A stretch of DNA of 64,000 nucleotides from assembly GCA_950022295.1 (NCBI GenBank), contig OX465601.1, positions 113,169,501-113,233,500 on the forward strand, given 5' to 3'. The notes under the pieces are model-generated. The model did no database searches. It saw only the letters and a list, made by a program, of their open reading frames with translations, and was not told where the DNA came from. Both the position numbers and the translations under genes were made by a program. The stretch is from Bromus sterilis. Its lineage: Eukaryota > Streptophyta > Magnoliopsida > Poales > Poaceae. Shown here one piece after another: positions 10,915 through 21,894 of the stretch (position 1 is its first letter; each line of letters starts with the position of its first letter).

Positions 10915-13756
10915 GTAGAGTTCATAGTGGATCTTATACCAGGCACAACCCCAATTTCCAGGCGCCCATATAGAATGGCCCCACATGAGTTAGCTGAGCT
11001 AAAAACCCGACTTGAGGCTTCGTTGGAAAAAGGCTTCATCCGCCCTAGCTCATCGCCATGGGGTTGCCCCGTTCTGTTCGTAACGAAGAAAGATGGAACA
11101 GAAAGGATGTGCGTAGACTATCACCCGCTAAATCTAGCGACGATAAAGAACAAGTACCCACTGCCCAGGATCAATGATCTTTATGATCAACTTGCTGGAT
11201 CCTTGGTCTTCTCAAAGATGGATTTGAGATTAGGCTATCATCAAATCAAGATCAGAAACGAGGACATTCCAAAAACGGGTTTCACTACTCGTTATGGTCT
11301 TTACGAGTTTACCGTCATGCCCTTTGGTTTAACCAATGCCCCGCCACTTTCTCAGGCATGATGAATTCGATCTTCATGGAGTACTTGGATAAATTTGTTG
11401 TAGTTTATCCTGATGACATTCTCATCTACTCGAAGAATGAAGAAGAACACGCAGAACATCTTAGGTTGGTATTGATGAAACTTCGAGAGCATCGCCTTTA
11501 TGCCAAGTTCTCTAAGTGCGAATTTTGGCTACCAGAAGTGACCTACTTAGGCTAATCTCTGCGAAAGGCATTGATGTCAATCCCGAGAGAGTTCAGGCCG
11601 TCCTTGATTGGACTCCACCTGAATCGGTTAAGCAATTTAGGAGTTTTCTGGCTTAGCAAGCTATTGTCGCCGCTTCGTTGAGAACTTCTCCAAAGTTGCA
11701 AAGCCTCTAACTGAACTCCTCAAGAAAGATAAGAAATTCCAATGGACCCCCAAGTGCGAGGAAAGCTTTCAGGAGTTAAAAAGAAGATTGAATTCTGCAC
11801 CCGTACTTGCGCCTCTAGACACCAAAAAGGATTTCGAGATCTATTGTTATGCCTCACGGCAAGGGTTAGGATGCATACTTATGCAAGATAGACATGTGGT
11901 AGCTTATGCTTCACGCCAGTTGCGTCCACATGAAGAGAACTATCCTACCCATGATCTTGAACTCGCTGCCGTAGTTCATGCCCTGAAGACATGGCGACAT
12001 TACCTCCTTGGCAATCGTTGTGAGATCTATTCTGATCACCAAAGCCTCAAAAACATATTCACCCAGCCAGATCTTAATCTCAGGCAAATACGCTGGATTG
12101 AGTTGATAAAAGATTATGACTTAGGAATTTCTTTCACCCCAGGCAAGGCCAATGTCATGGCTGATGCACTAAGTCGTAAGTCGTATTGTAACAACCTCAT
12201 GTTACAACAGTATCAACCACTTCTTCATGAGAAATTTCGAAAGCTCAATCTCGAGATTGTTCCTCATGGCTTCCTTTCTACCTTGGTGGCGAAACCAACT
12301 CTTGAGGATCAAATTATAGTTTCCCAAAGGCGTGCACGAGGTGTTCGTCGGATCAAGGAGAACATTGCTAGCGGAGTTGCTAAATGTTTTTCGATAGATA
12401 GCGAAGGAACGGTATTCTTTGAAAATCGTTTGGTAGTACCTAAGAATAGGGATCTAAGGCAACTAATTCTCTAAGAAGCTCATGACACACCCCTCTCGAT
12501 TCATCCCGGTAGCACAAAAATGTACCGAGATCTACGCCAGAGATTTTGGTGGACCCGGATGAAGAGAGACATTGCACAATTTGTTGCCGAATGTGATGTT
12601 TGTCGTCGCATCAAGGAAGAACATCAAAGACCTGCTGGTACTATTCAACCATTGTCTATTCCCGAGTGGAAATGGGACAAGGTCGGTATGGACTTCATCA
12701 CCGGCTTTCCAAAAACCCAGAAAGGAAATGATGCCATCTTCGTTGTCATTGATCGACTTTCCAAAGCTGCTCACTTCCTTCCTGTTCGCGAGTCTATTAC
12801 TGCTAGCCAGTTAGCGGACTTGTATGTCTCTATAATTGTGTCTCTTCATGGTGTTCCTTTGGAAATCAATTTTGACCGTGGTAGCCTTTTCACCTCTAGA
12901 TTCTGGAAAGGTTTTCAAAATGCTATGGGAACTCATCTCTCCTTTAGCACAACTTTCCATCCCCAGTCTAACGGTCAAGTTGAAAGGTTAATCAAATCTT
13001 GGAAGACATGCTCAGATCTTGTGTTATCTCTTTCGGAAAGAATTGGGAGAAATCTCGTCCATTCGCCGAATTTGCTTATAACAATAGCTATCAATCTAGT
13101 CTGAACATGGCTCCCTTTGAATTCCTCTACGGCCGACGATGTAGAACACCCCTAAACTGGTCAGAAACTGGTGAAAGACAATTCTTCGGACCGGATATGA
13201 TCAAGGAAGCAGAAGAGCAAGTTCCCATTGTTCGTGATCAATTGAAAGCAGACCAGTCTCGTCAGAAAAGCTACTATGATCGCCATCATAGGCAAGAAAG
13301 CTACAATCTGGATGAGAAGGCTTACCTTCGGGTTACTCCTCTGAAGGGAACCCAACGCTTTGGTATCAAAGGCAAGTTGGCCCCACGTTACATCGGACCT
13401 TTCCGCAATCTTGCTAAACATGGAGAAGTTGCCTACCAACTTTAACTACCCCCGCACCTTTCCCGAGTACATGATGTATTCCATGTGCACAACTCAGGCG
13501 TTGCTTCAAGGACCCCATCCGCGAAGTCGACCATGAAATTCTTGATCTCCAAGATGACCTTTCTTATCGAGAATACCCCGTTCGTATTCTTGATTCCGCA
13601 GAGCGTGTCACTCGTCGTCAAAAGATCAATTTTCTGAAAGTGCAATGGTCACATCACTCCGAGAAATAAGCAACCTGGGAAAAAGAAGATCATCTTAGTG
13701 CCGAGTACCCCACCCTCTTCCGACGACTTCTGAATCTCAGGACGAGATTCTTTTGA
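10915..13756 (+). pseudogene. pol of C: RT, RNase H, integrase, chromodomain (broken)
   Basis: The linker before RT begins at about 10915, followed by RT motifs (ERMCVDYHPLN, FSKMDLRLGYHQIK). A 1-nt loss near 11342 shifts the frame. The RT active-site box reads VYPDD where this group has F/Y-I-D-D. A second shift lies at about 11553. RNase H (11788-12180) includes SDHQSLK and MADALSR. A TAA at 12472-12474 separates RNase H from integrase, which keeps its zinc-finger cysteines (CDVC) and GMDFITGFP. A 1-nt loss near 12988 follows the ERL of the DDE motif, and another shift follows 13440. A group II-like chromodomain remnant (VQWSHHSEK) ends at TGA 13754-13756. The YPDD change would probably also affect catalysis. 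The copy is inactive. Confidence 0.9.
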
Positions 13757-13768
13757 GTGGGGGCGAGT
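13755..13768 (+). other. Polypurine tract of C
   Basis: The purine-rich GAGTGGGGGCGAGT lies directly before the 3' LTR, just after an ACGAGATTCTTTT motif shared with E. Confidence 0.8.
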
Positions 13769-16700
13769 TGTCAGAAACCTAATTTAGGTTTGTGCTTTGT
13801 TAAGCTTGCACTTTTGCATCATGAAAAATTTTGCAAAAAGAAAGGAAATGGGGAAAAGAAAAGCCCCAAAGCAATTTAAATAAAAGGCCAGAAATAAATC
13901 CTTTTCCAGAATTCTTTTGGATGTGTTAAAAAATCCTAAAAATGAGTGTGATCATTTTAAAAGTGATTTGGGATTAATCCCATGCTCATTGATTTTTCAA
14001 AAATCCAAACAGTAGATTGGAAATTAAATCAATTGCCTATTTAAATTGAAATTCAAATAATTTGAATTTCAAAAATTCCCAAAACTTGGGGTTGACTAGT
14101 ACTAGTCACCTAGGTTTTATAAAAATAATTGGAGTTTTTTTAAAATGCCCTGGGTATTATTTTTGGGGCAAAAACGATTGAACAGAAATAGAAAAAGAAA
14201 AAAACAGAAAGAAGACCTTACCTTACGCCTAGGGCGAAGGCCCATCAGGCCTAGCCCATTACAGCGCCTTGTCTTCTTCCTCTGTGCCAGGAGGAGAGAC
14301 GCCCGAGCCGTGCGCTCACGGCATGCGTGCCACGTCCATCTCCTGGCCACGCAGAGCCTTCCCCCCTCTTCTCTCTCGCCTAGGAGACGTCTGGAAGGCC
14401 CCAGGCCAGTCCCCCCCCCAGCGCTGCTGTTCTTCCTCCTCCCCGGGCGATTCGCGCGCACACCCAAGAGCTTGTCTCGCCGCCGACGTGCGCCCACATG
14501 GCCAACAACCTCCTCTCGAGCCGCCGTGTTGTCCAGAAGCTCCAGAGCCCCCGTCTCTGTCAAGCAGTGGCCCCAATCGAAGCCGAGGAAGACTCTGGGC
14601 GACTCCCGCTTTGAATCCTCGCCGCCGGCCGCCGTCACCCCGAGCTCAAATCGGCCGCCGTCTCTACCTCTTCGGTCCTCCTGAGTGCACCATCGCGTTC
14701 ACGGTGAGCCCCTGAGCGTTTTCCCCAACCCCGTGCTTCCTCCCGTGCTCTGCAACGCGATTCCTTTGTGGCCAGTGGCCCAGCCGTCGCCTCGTCGTCG
14801 TGTTCGGGGCCACGGGCCTCCCCGTGTTGCCCCGATGGCACAAGTGGACGCGCGACGTCCCAAGCTACGCCTCAGTGCCACCCTTGCCCCACCCCGTGCC
14901 GTTTTCGCAAGTCCGGCGATGCTCCCGTGATGCTCCGGCGAACTCCCCGGCGAGCTCCACCATTAGAGTACCTAAACCCCCCTCTAATCCTAAACCTAAC
15001 CCTATGACAGGAGGCCCCCCCCCTAAACTAATCCCTCTCTGTTTTAATTAAACAGAGAGATAACTCTCTCTCACTGACAGGGTTGGCCCACTTGCTAGAT
15101 CCCCTGTGACATCACCCCTGCGTCATGCTGACGCCATAAATGGAATGAAGAATTAAAAAGAATTCCAGGAATTACAAAAATTAGTATAAACTTCTAAAAT
15201 TCATAGAAAATTCATACTAACTCCTAATTTAACATATAGTATATGAAAAAATATCAGAAAAATGCAAGGATTATGAATATGCAACTTGTTTCTATGTTTG
15301 ACCATTTTAAAATGGGTGAACAGTAGCAAACATGCATATGGCATAATTTGAATTTGAATTTGAAGTTTGAATTTGCATTCCAAATGCAATACACTTCAAT
15401 TAAGATGAATTTTCCACAAACCAGTAGCATTCACATCATGGACAGCTATATCATGTGCTTGTGCATTTACTTCCGATGTTGCCCCCTCCTTTGTTGATGA
15501 TTGCTTCCGGTAACAGTGCTTCCGAGACGGAGATCACCCCCGAAGGAGAAGACCACCATTAAGAACCATGTATCATCAACAAGGCAAGCAAACCCCATTG
15601 ATCATGTCTATAAAATCCTACTTCCCTCTCAGTCTCGCTTATGCATGTTTAGGAGATCACCGAGACACGTTCTTTCGCATAGTTGAACCCATTCCGATGC
15701 ATGACCTATCATTTTGTCACCGTATTAAGAAAACCACAATCCTAGCAGATATAGGAGTTGAATGTTGAGCATGTGGCCCCTACAACTGTTACTGCTTATT
15801 GCTGCTTAGTGGTACAATGAGGTTACATTGTTTGTGAGTCGGGATGGATGCTCATAATGGTGCTGATGATAACGTGTTGGTGAATCCACCCTAAACAAAG
15901 GCGAACGATGAGAGGCTGTGTAGGAGTACACAGTAGGTTGTCTCGTTGAACACCGCCCTAGGCCCCGAGTTCCTATTTTGTGATCCAAGACAAAGATTAC
16001 TACCACATGTAGGGTTTTATGGGAACCCCGTTTGGCCTCTTTACTTACCCAATCCAGTCCAGGAGTCACACTAGATTCGGGCTTTCCATTTGGCATGTGC
16101 ATAGAAAAAGAATGAAGAAAAGGTTGCATCATATAGATATGTGGGTGGACCTGTGAGGCAGTGAAACCATCTGGCAGAGGTGGCGTCTCGGTCCCTTACA
16201 TTATCTGAGTCCGTTTCGTTGAACCGGCCGGACTCTCGTGCGGTGCCAAACTCAGGTAGTCGACTCCTGGGTTAGAGAAGGTGATGTGAGGGTAGTGCCT
16301 TTGTTTCATCCACGTCCGACACCCACTTGAAGGGTGACGAGAACGAGGCGATAAGTGATGACACGCGTGTGAAGATGTACACCCCTGCAGGGTTAATAAA
16401 CTATTCAAATAGCCGTGTCCACGGTTATGGACTACTTGGAGACCTCTACTTGATCATTAGATAACTTGAATGGATACTCTAAAACTCGCAAGATAAGTGT
16501 GAGTGCTATGGTGTGCTTTCTCGTGGGGAAGTCGAGGAAGTATCCATAGTGGTGTATTGGTTGGAGACTTGGTAGTGGACTCGTGTACGCTTCTTACCTC
16601 AAGTCTGGTACTCGTAGTACAGGACGAGCCAAGTCAAAGCCGGCACTTCTGCATGTTGAAACCCCACCTCCCTTTACCTTGAAACTTGAGCATGAGTAGT

Positions 16701-17540
16701 ATAGTTCTGATGTAAGTCTTGCTGAGTATGACTTTGTACTCACGTTTGCTTATTCTATGTTTTAGATGGAAACCCAGACCCCGATGGAGACACCTTCGTG
16801 AAGCTCGACGTTGACAAAGTTAGTATAGTCCCAGATAGCAGTATGGTCCCTCGTGGAAGGGCATGTATGTTGAACAAGGCTTCTCCAAGCCATTTGTTAA
16901 TCTTGTCTGTACTCAGACCTAATTTTCTTCCGTTGTTTGATGTAATGATGGATCATAGTCATATGATCTTTGTATGCTCTATGTGTAAGTCAATAAAGAT
17001 ATACTTTGTAGAGTTCATGCAATGTGTACCTGCTGTTTACACTAGACATGTATTCTGCGTGTATGATTATAACATGCATGTCTTAGTGTGGGGTTCGATA
17101 GCTTAGTTGAGTTCTTGCCGACGGTCTTTTATACACCAAGTGGCCCTTAGATGTGCGCAGCATGGGGCATCGCGATGCGATTGCTCGTGACTCTGTCACG
17201 TGGCACACTTTGATGTATGATTGAGCCCGCCCGAGATCCCGACTAAGTGATCGGGCTGGAGTAAGTGTATGTAAGAGTTAGGATTCAATCGATAACATGG
17301 TTGAGGCGACTTGTCTATGAGTGTGGGATTCACCACCCATAAGCATTTAGACTTGTGAGCGGACGATGAGGAGCCATCTCAGTTGATCATCCGGCCTGGA
17401 TGGGATGCCCCTCACGTTCGATGCTTTCCGAGAGTGTTCTGTGCTTGGCCTTGTCTCCTTAGACAAGTGGGTACGGCTCTCGGCTCTCCATGTGATTGCA
17501 TCGTGACTAGAATTACATACGCATATTCCGGGTCCCGACA
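13769..17540 (+). repeat. 3' LTR of C (3772 bp)
   Basis: Starts TGTCAGAAACC and ends GGGTCCCGACA, colinear with the 5' LTR. It holds 38 bp near 15296-15333 that the 5' LTR lacks. The extra stretch is bounded by ATG on each side, so a microhomology deletion in the 5' LTR is likely. The shared LTR box lies at 16376-16443. Confidence 0.93.
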
Positions 17541-17545
17541 ATTGG
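17541..17545. repeat. Right target-site duplication of C (ATTGG)
   Basis: Exact repeat of 6517-6521. Confidence 0.95.
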
Positions 17546-17634
17546 CAAGTCTGTTGACTCCCTCTGTGAAACTAGCCCCCATGTCCGGAGCTAAGAATCC
17601 CGGTCATTTCAGAGTCGGCTCCGGGGAGAAGTAG
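17546..17634 (+). pseudogene. 3' end of the B3-domain gene, after the C insertion
   Basis: Removing element C and one copy of its TSD continues the reading frame of the last exon (frame used from 6212 to 6521) without a shift to a TAG at 17632-17634. This stretch gives about 29 further codons and a stop. The clean continuation shows that C landed in the coding exon and that this frame had little extra damage there. It is followed by a short 3' flank that B then interrupts at 17656. Confidence 0.75.
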
Positions 17635-17651
17635 GAAAGCCTAGGATGTTT

Positions 17652-17656
17652 GTTAG
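17652..17656. repeat. Left target-site duplication of B (GTTAG)
   Basis: GTTAG directly precedes the LTR start and recurs at 25566-25570. Confidence 0.93.
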
Positions 17657-20600
17657 TGTAACAGCCCAGATTTCACAAAAAAATTTAAAAAATTGTTTTC
17701 GGTGTGAATTGTTTGATTGTCTGATTTGTTTGTGGTGTTTGCATCCCCGATTTATCGATCGGCGATTATTTTTCCCCCTCTTATCTCGTACCGGACGAAG
17801 ACCGACCCTTGCCACCCTGACACTCGACCTTTGTGACACCGGGTTTCACCCGATCACCGTCGCGAAAACCGGACAAGACCAGCCGCAGCCAACGGAACGA
17901 AAACCTCGTTTAATAATTAAACGGGTTATTTTTATAGCGCGCCGGAAACTGTTTTCGGAACGGTTCTAGCGCGAGGTGAACGCCGCCGGCTCGACGCACT
18001 GATCGCGCAGTTCGAAGTTTTACCCGAATCGGAGGTCCTGCGGACCCCCGGCGGTGAGAAACGTGAGCACCGCGCGCGCGAGAGAAAAAACAGGGATGTT
18101 TTTTCAAACTGCCAGCCACCTGGGCTATACAAAGACCACCACACTCCCACCCATTTGTAGGGTTTCCCTAGCCACAAAATTGCAGCCACCCCCCTCACAA
18201 TAGCCCAATTTTCGCAATTTATCCTTTTTTTTTCTACAGCGGATCTGGACCGTCGGATCGGCCGTCCAACGGCCCAGATCGCGCCCTAGCCTCCTCCAAC
18301 CTCTCTCCTCACCACCTCCCACCGTGCAGCCTGTGGAGGCCGAGGCCGCCGCCGCACCCGCGCCTCCGGTGAGCAGCTCCTGGACGTGTGCCTCCTCTTC
18401 TCTCCTCCCGCTCACCCCCTGACCGCCTTCCCCGCTCGGTGTGCAGGACGCCAGAGCCGCCCGCCGCCCGCCATGACCGGGGAGCACAGCTCGCCCCTGC
18501 GGCCTCCCATGGACGACCCCGCCAGGACCCGAGCAATGTCGCCCTCCTCTGGCCTCCCCTCGTCGTGCGCCCCGCCGCCTTGCCTCCGCGTCGGCGTTGC
18601 GCCGCCAGACGCCGGTGGCCGGAGCCGCTGCGCTGCCGCCCGTCGAGATCGGGAGATCCCGATCTAGCCGATCCGCCTCCGTTGACCACGAGTGGGCCGG
18701 CCCACCACCGGTCCACGCCCATCGCCCCAGCCGAGCCTCCCCTGCACCCTGGGCCCCGGCCCACCAAGGTGACACCCCTTCCTCTTCTTTTTTTTATTTT
18801 CGCAGTGGAGCTGGGCTCGGCCCAGTTGAGTTAGATTCGGCCCAGAGGGGCTTTGTATTTTTTTTCCTCTGTTTATTTATTATTTTGGCAGATTATATAA
18901 TTTTTCTTGCGATGTCCGTATCTTTTAAACTGTAGCTCCAATCGCGATGCGTAAAACATGAAACTTTCTTAGTTTTGTCTATAGATTAATAAAATGTTCT
19001 TCTTTGTTATGTTTGACTTTGTTTACATGCTATTTACCTGCTAATTACAACTGCTTGCCACTATAAACTGTAATTGCAATAAATTTTTAACCGTTGCTCT
19101 GTTTAAAATGTTTCTTATATGTAACTTGACTAGAATTGCATGTAGATTGTGTTTATGCTGCTCTTGCCTACTAATAAAAATAATAAAATATTGTTTAGGG
19201 CAAAAAAGTACCAAATTCCATTTTATCGTGGGGTCCGCAATAGTTGCCATGTCTAGGATTTCACCCCACTTAAATTGACTAGTTGAGTTAGTTTATTTAT
19301 GCTTCACCTCTTGCCATGTTTGTGTGCTATGCCATGCTTGAGTGAGATGCCATGTTAACAACCTTTGTGATCACCTGTAGCTAAAAAACTTGAACCTTTG
19401 TAAACGTGCGGTATCGTCGTGTGTGACGAGTACTCCACTTAACCTGTTAGTAACCGCTCTCGACGGTAGGTGCGATATCTCGTGTTGCCTTCTTGTTGAT
19501 GCTTGATCGTGTTTGCCTCGTAGTAATAGAGTGCTTGCTCGTTGATTGATTTCCAGTGTTTATCGTCTTGTGTGCTTCCGCGTGTACCTCTCGGAGACGT
19601 TGCGAGCTTAGGATCAACTACAGCTTCGGAACCCGACTTATCAACAGGCAAGGACTATACATTACTTATGATCCATTCTATTTCAACCAGCGGTTTGCAT
19701 GCTAGTCTAGGTTAGGTTCGATGTTTGATCCTACCACATGTTTACAGCCTCTTTCAAACCGATACAGCCATGTCCCCTCCCAGCAAACCATGTACTACTA
19801 TGTTACTATTGCTCATTGCTCAGCCCCTGCTTAGTATGCATGCTTAGGTTTCTACGATGTTACCCTATTACTCCTTGGTTTGGGATATCACATTATTATT
19901 ATTGTTGTTGATGATATGATTATTATAATGTTGACTATATTCGACGAAGGATAGAAGGTCTAGGCTATCCCGCCCCGACGCTTTGTTCCATTCGAGTCAC
20001 CTAGGATCCGAGTTCCTGGTATTGGTTTTAAGACTGAGCGTGCCTAACCGCGTGTGGGATTTTATGGGGTCCCCTCTTCTTACCTATCTAGCTTCAAACA
20101 TTTCTAGTGGTGGCCCAAGCTGGTTTTACCTTTTGCAAAACGTGTGTGTGCGAGTGTCGACCTCATAGATTTTCAAACAACTCCGGCCAGCGGAGACATA
20201 GTTTTTCTGTTGGTCCAAACCTGGAAGCTAGGGGGCTGCCCACATCTGTTTGGGTAGCTAACCCGACCTCGTCCAGACGGTAGAGGCCGATTCGAGAGCG
20301 CGGCCGGCTTTTGGGTTGGATGTCGACTCACCGGGGCCACCTGGATTTGTGCGTTGTTAGTTAGAGGGACCTGTCGTTCCGGATCTCTTGGGACTAAATC
20401 ATAAAATGGTTGCCTATCATGGGTAGCAACTGAGAGAGATGGGCGTGCATGTGGAGCCTTGTAATGGGCAGTTGGTACACCCCTGCAGGGTTAAATCTTT
20501 TCGAGAAGCCGTGTCCACGGTGATGGACTACTTGAGACCTACTCCTTGTTCATAGACAACAACAACAGAGATAATCTTAATATAACTTGATCAACGTGTG

Positions 20601-21293
20601 TGTGCCTTGACTGCTTCTTCTTCGTCGGGATGCGAAGAGGAGGACAAGGATAGGATAGGTGTTATGCTTGCGTAAGTAGTTGATAGCAAGACTTTTGGAG
20701 GCGATTCCTCATCGAATGCTTGGCTTCTTATCTTACTCTCTAGATCGTTAGCCACTTCATAAATGTTAGTGCGGCAGCAACCTCACCACTTACCCCTTCC
20801 TTACCCTAAACTACTAGTTGTCCTAGAATGACGAGTGATGAAGTCCTTGCTGGGTCAGATGACCACTGCAGTTGGATGCTGAGTACCTATGTACTCATGA
20901 TACTACCACCAAACTATTTTCAGGGTTCTTGATCGACAACAGGTATGGTGATCGACATTTCACATGGAGACTCGACGACGACTAGTTAGGCGGATCCCGG
21001 CGGAGGGCCTGGACCCGTGTGGTTATAGGGATCGATGTTTTTCTCTTTTCCTTTAGGCATTTGATTGTAGTCTGTACTCAGACATGTATCTTCCGCTGTT
21101 TTATTGTATTTGCGGCAGTTGTATGCCAATTGTATGAGATGTTGTATCCGATATCTGTAATGTTGTGATATCATGTTGGAAATCCGGGGCATATGACTTC
21201 GTCATATGTCGCGGTGGGGACGATATGTGCTTCGTCCCCGGATCTGGATGGAAACATTTAGATCTGGAATAGCACCACATATCGGGCCTTATA
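17657..21293 (+). repeat. 5' LTR of B (3637 bp)
   Basis: Starts TGTAACAGCCCAG and ends CGGGCCTTATA (D ends CCTTACA). GC-rich block at about 17930-18790, AT-rich block at 18790-19230, shared LTR box at 20474-20540. A degenerate TATA motif (CTATACAAAG, near 18124) corresponds to CTATATAAAG in D. Confidence 0.92.
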
Positions 21294-21894
21294 ACTTGGT
21301 ATCAGAGCCTTACGGACCGTAGGATCCCTTCTCTGGCCGAAGTCGAGTGTAGACAAAAATTATTTTGTAGTTATTAAGTTTGTTATCGGAGAGTAGGGAT
21401 CTTTTTACTCCTTACCCTTGCTCTGGACAGGACAAGTGACGTAAGAGTTTTAATTCTCGCCTTATCCCATTTCAAACTCTAGGATCTCGAGTGTGTGGAG
21501 TATCAGAACCGTTACAATGCCTTGCTTGCAGCATATTGTCTCGATTCCGATCTCAGGTTTGGGAATTCCCGTAGTACCTTTAGTTCTCCGACTCCGGATA
21601 GTATCTTGGTCTTCCATTGACTTCATTTCTTTTGCCTAGTATCCTCACGATTTCAGTGAGAATGCTTCTCTTGATCGTCGCTTTCAACTGTCGTTCCTCC
21701 TCTTGACACCGACAATTTCGTATTTTCGACGATGTCGTCTCTCTGCGGAAAGTTTCTCGACGGAAGCTCGACATCGACATGGAGCAGAGTCCCTTGTTGG
21801 TGGTGTTGAAGAACGTCGTGTCTCTTTTCTCTTCCCCCTCTCCCCCGGATCGTCCTGGATCTCGGGACGAGATCCCTTGTTGGTGGTGTTGTAT
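21294..21894 (+). other. Internal domain of B: primer site, leader, duplicated pre-LTR motif
   Basis: The primer site TGGTATCAGAGC is at 21297-21308. The rest shows no gag or pol homology. Near the 3' end TCCCTTGTTGGTGGTGTTG occurs twice, starting at about 21790 and 21873. The second copy follows CTCGGGACGAGAT, which resembles the end of pol in C and E. Element D keeps the same layout. Confidence 0.85.

Larger units (their letters stand above)
6522..17540 (+). mobile_element. Element C: chromovirus-type gypsy LTR retrotransposon with deleted gag-protease
   Basis: Two direct LTRs (6522-10244 and 13769-17540) flank a 3.5 kb internal domain with an initiator-Met primer site, a broken RT-RNase H-integrase-chromodomain region and a purine-rich tract. 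The TSD ATTGG is exact. Gag, protease and the start of the RT linker are missing, so the copy is not autonomous. It inserted into the last exon of the B3 gene carried by F. Over the first roughly 110 bp the two LTRs differ at four or five positions, which suggests an insertion older than E and younger than D. Confidence 0.93.
17546..17656 (-). mobile_element. Element F, fragment 2 (between C and B)
   Basis: A 111-bp piece of F bounded by the right TSD of C and the left TSD of B. It holds the end of the antisense B3 coding region and about 20 bp of 3' flank. Confidence 0.8.

Noticed and set aside
17383..17634. 83-codon frame starting in the C LTR
   Set aside because: The start lies in C's LTR. 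Only 17546-17634 belongs to the B3 gene.
18125..18935. Long Pro/Arg/Ala-rich frames in the B LTRs (also 22395-23169) and in D (29170-29640, 53803-54540)
   Set aside because: GC-rich LTR block. Several frames on both strands overlap and start and stop points shift between copies, so coding is not supported.
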